The position numbers and the translations under genes were made by a program. Source: Climacteris rufus (taxonomy: Eukaryota > Chordata > Aves > Passeriformes > Climacteridae). From it: a stretch of DNA of 64,000 nucleotides. Of this stretch, positions 61,875-64,000 are shown piece after piece. Under the pieces are notes generated by a model that saw only the letters and a program-made list of their open reading frames with translations, did no database searches and was not told the origin of the DNA. Within the stretch, counting starts at the first letter, position 1, and every line of letters starts with the position of its first letter. Where the stretch lies: contig VZRZ01006590.1 in NCBI GenBank assembly GCA_013398175.1, positions 65,287-129,286 on the forward strand, in the 5' to 3' direction.

Positions 61875-64000
61875 GTAAGTTCCACTTTAAATAAAGTCTC
61901 ACAGAATGTGTGTTTGATATCTTAAACATCAACAATGAACAAAGCCTTTGTGTTTAGATGTCTGTCTTTTTGGCTGAGTTAATTCAGATTTCTGAAACAA
62001 TAAATTTCTGAAAACAGGACTCTGCAGTCCTTTTATATTTCATACTTTGTGCCCCTTGGACAGGGAGGCTAAGCTGAGTTTGTTTCCTGGCTGGTAATTA
62101 ACCATCAAGAGAATGTTTCAATTCCACTCATCATATCCATCAGTCAAATCAAATCTGGAAAATCCTACAGGAAGAACCAACCCCATTTATGAAAAAACAG
62201 AAAAACAGGAAGCACATTAACTGAGAGATTGCCTACTACCTCACAAGCACTCCGCAAGAAAGATACAGAAGGGCAGAGATAATTTTTTTTTCTCCATCTG
62301 AGAAACAGGCAGAAAAAAAGGGTGGTTATTTCCACTCCCAAACCTAAAGGGCTAAAGAGGAGTTAAAACAATCCACACAGATTATCATGTGCCCACATAT
62401 CTCTTCCTTACCACTGCACTTATTCTAGAAAATTCTGCTCATGCCTTCACCTGCTTGAATCCCCCTTGAGATCCCCATGATGGGAACTTCTGAAGCAAAG
62501 ACCAATATTAAAAACCTTCAGGGTTAACCTCAATCCAAGTCAAAAGTGCAAAGCTGCAGTGGTGACAGTGCCATGGATTCACCAGGGTGGCTCTGGGCAG
62601 GCTCCACAAGCCCCAAGCTCCCCAGACTGTTCCCGAAAGGAGCCCGGCAAGGAGCGAGCAAAGGCAACTCACCGCACCCCACGGGCATGCCCAGATTCCA
62701 CACATGGCTGATGGTAAGGCAGCTGAGAATTACAGATTTACACACAACACAAACTGGCTCAAGGAACAGACGAAAATCTTTTGTTGATGTTGCTGTTCTT
62801 GCTTCTCATGTAACACAGTTTTCATTCCCTACAGCCAATGTACTCGTTGCCAACTGAAAATAAGCCATCTCATCATCTTCCTTGAATAAATACCAATAGT
62901 TCTGCAGCTTGACTGGAAAATTCAAGAAGCCATATCTGGGCAGTGAAAGCAAGTAACTATTTCTCTATCTTGATCAGCACATTTTCTTCTCTATGAACTG
63001 CTTAAAAAAGATGAATTCTCTAGAAACATGGAATTAAGGAAAGCTTTTGTATGAACTGGAGGATATTCTGGGTCACAAGACCACTGGACTCCACTGAATT
63101 ATGAGGGTCCTTTCCTGGATGAGGTGTTCAGAGGTGGCTGATTTTGTAGTTGACAGATGAAATATGAAAAAACACCAAGGAGAAGGACTAAAAGCTGGTT
63201 CCTTATGCAATCTCAAGCAGAACTGCTTAGGGCTTATTTTTCAGAACTGTTGGGATTCAAGAATTTCAATTTTCTTTGAACTTCCTTCCAATCAGATACT
63301 TCTGGGAATGGAAGTTCTAAAAATTATACCAAATGAGAATTTACAACCTTGCCACTGGAACATGGCCCACTGAAAAGACCCTCTGCTTAATACTCAGCAT
63401 TGTTTAACAGAAAGAAAAAATAAATCTAGCAGCATTTCTGGATACTACCTTTGGGGAAGAACTTTGCAGTGTTGCAGGTATCTCCTAAGTGGTTCCAGAA
63501 GGTGAGCAGATGAGAGGTGGTAACTCTTGCTGGAGGGGAAGTGTCATCTCCTCCTGTCAGTGCTAAGACTTCTCACACTAATCACAGAGTGAGTGAAGGA
63601 AAGAAGACAAACACAAACATTACAGTAAAACACTATGTAAAAATATTACACTGCTTTTGTGATGGATATTTATAGCCACAGTTGGAATGTGACTGTAAAA
63701 GTATTTTTTTAAAATGATCTCTAATATCTAATCCATTCTTCTCAGATTTTCTTATGCAGCCAAGTTGTGGAGGTCTACAGAAAAAAACCCACACTGTAGC
63801 TAAAGCACTGCAGGCAAGTGCTGAATGTTCTGTAAAAACATAAACAGTTTCTTGCCTGAAAATCTGCTCTCCATCATATTTCTCATCTTACACTCCTCGG
63901 TTCCCAAGATATTAGAATTTCCTCAGTTCTGTGGTTACCTAGAGTTTTCTCATGGAGACAAGCACCAAACACATAATGAAGAAAATAAACAATAGGCAAA
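61875..64000. other. Right end of the window, non-coding
   Basis: Short frames only, plus the CpG patch at 62.65 kb. No polyadenylation cluster, repeat or RNA gene recognised. Confidence 0.5.
62625..62715. other. CpG-retaining patch with splice-like ends
   Basis: Five or more CpGs in about 70 bp. The minus strand has AATTCTCAG before and GGGTGCG|GTGAGT after a ~50-bp segment. The plus strand has GGCTGATG|GTAAGG. Signals on both strands compete, so neither exon is called. Confidence 0.2.

Noticed and set aside
1..64000. Endogenous retrovirus, DNA transposon or recent LINE
   Set aside because: No LTR pair, no polymerase or integrase-like frame, and no long terminal inverted repeats seen. The 17-bp inverted repeat at 51.6-51.9 kb encloses no transposase-like frame.

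Overview
The window looks like ordinary vertebrate nuclear DNA, most probably avian and perhaps passerine. I see no bacterial-style gene packing. There are no Alu, B1 or L1-type insertions and no recognisable retrovirus. Interspersed repeats are sparse: one degraded CR1-like LINE relic near 3.1 kb and three degraded MIR/CORE-SINE-like relics near 18.3, 28.0 and 60.3 kb. The bird assignment is an inference from this repeat picture and the general composition, not from an identified gene.

No protein-coding gene can be named. Apart from frames inside one GC-rich tandem repeat, the open frames are short, overlap on both strands and resemble no family I recognise. The window is best read as intronic and intergenic DNA around one CpG-island promoter.

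Layout. (1) 1-11.6 kb: moderate-GC non-coding DNA with several exon-like segments bounded by good splice signals, most on the minus strand. Their reading phases do not all agree, so they are weak calls. (2) 11.6-13.65 kb: a strong CpG island, the only clear promoter-class region. It holds a 40-bp tandem array (13,045-13,329) that ends at an unresolved base (N at 13,330). On the minus strand each of seven intact copies carries an ATG, six codons, and then a CAG|GTAACC splice donor. If unspliced, that is a seven-codon mini-ORF whose stop lies inside the donor. This is the most unusual structure in the window. (3) 13.7-17.7 kb: flanking DNA with one exon-like segment on each strand. (4) 17.69-17.88 kb: a compact promoter/enhancer-like element with a CRE-like site, an inverted CCAAT box and an RFX-type palindrome. 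(5) 17.9-64 kb: mostly featureless non-coding DNA containing AT-rich, homeodomain-motif-rich blocks that look like conserved non-coding elements (27.7, 35.3-37.6, 40.6, 51.0, 51.6-51.9, 60.6 and 61.3 kb), a few simple repeats, short local duplications and several perfect inverted repeats.

An economical reading is that the CpG island is the 5' end of one gene or a divergent pair, and that the long gene-poor flank to the right is a regulatory landscape. Strand, gene identity and conservation cannot be settled from sequence reading alone.
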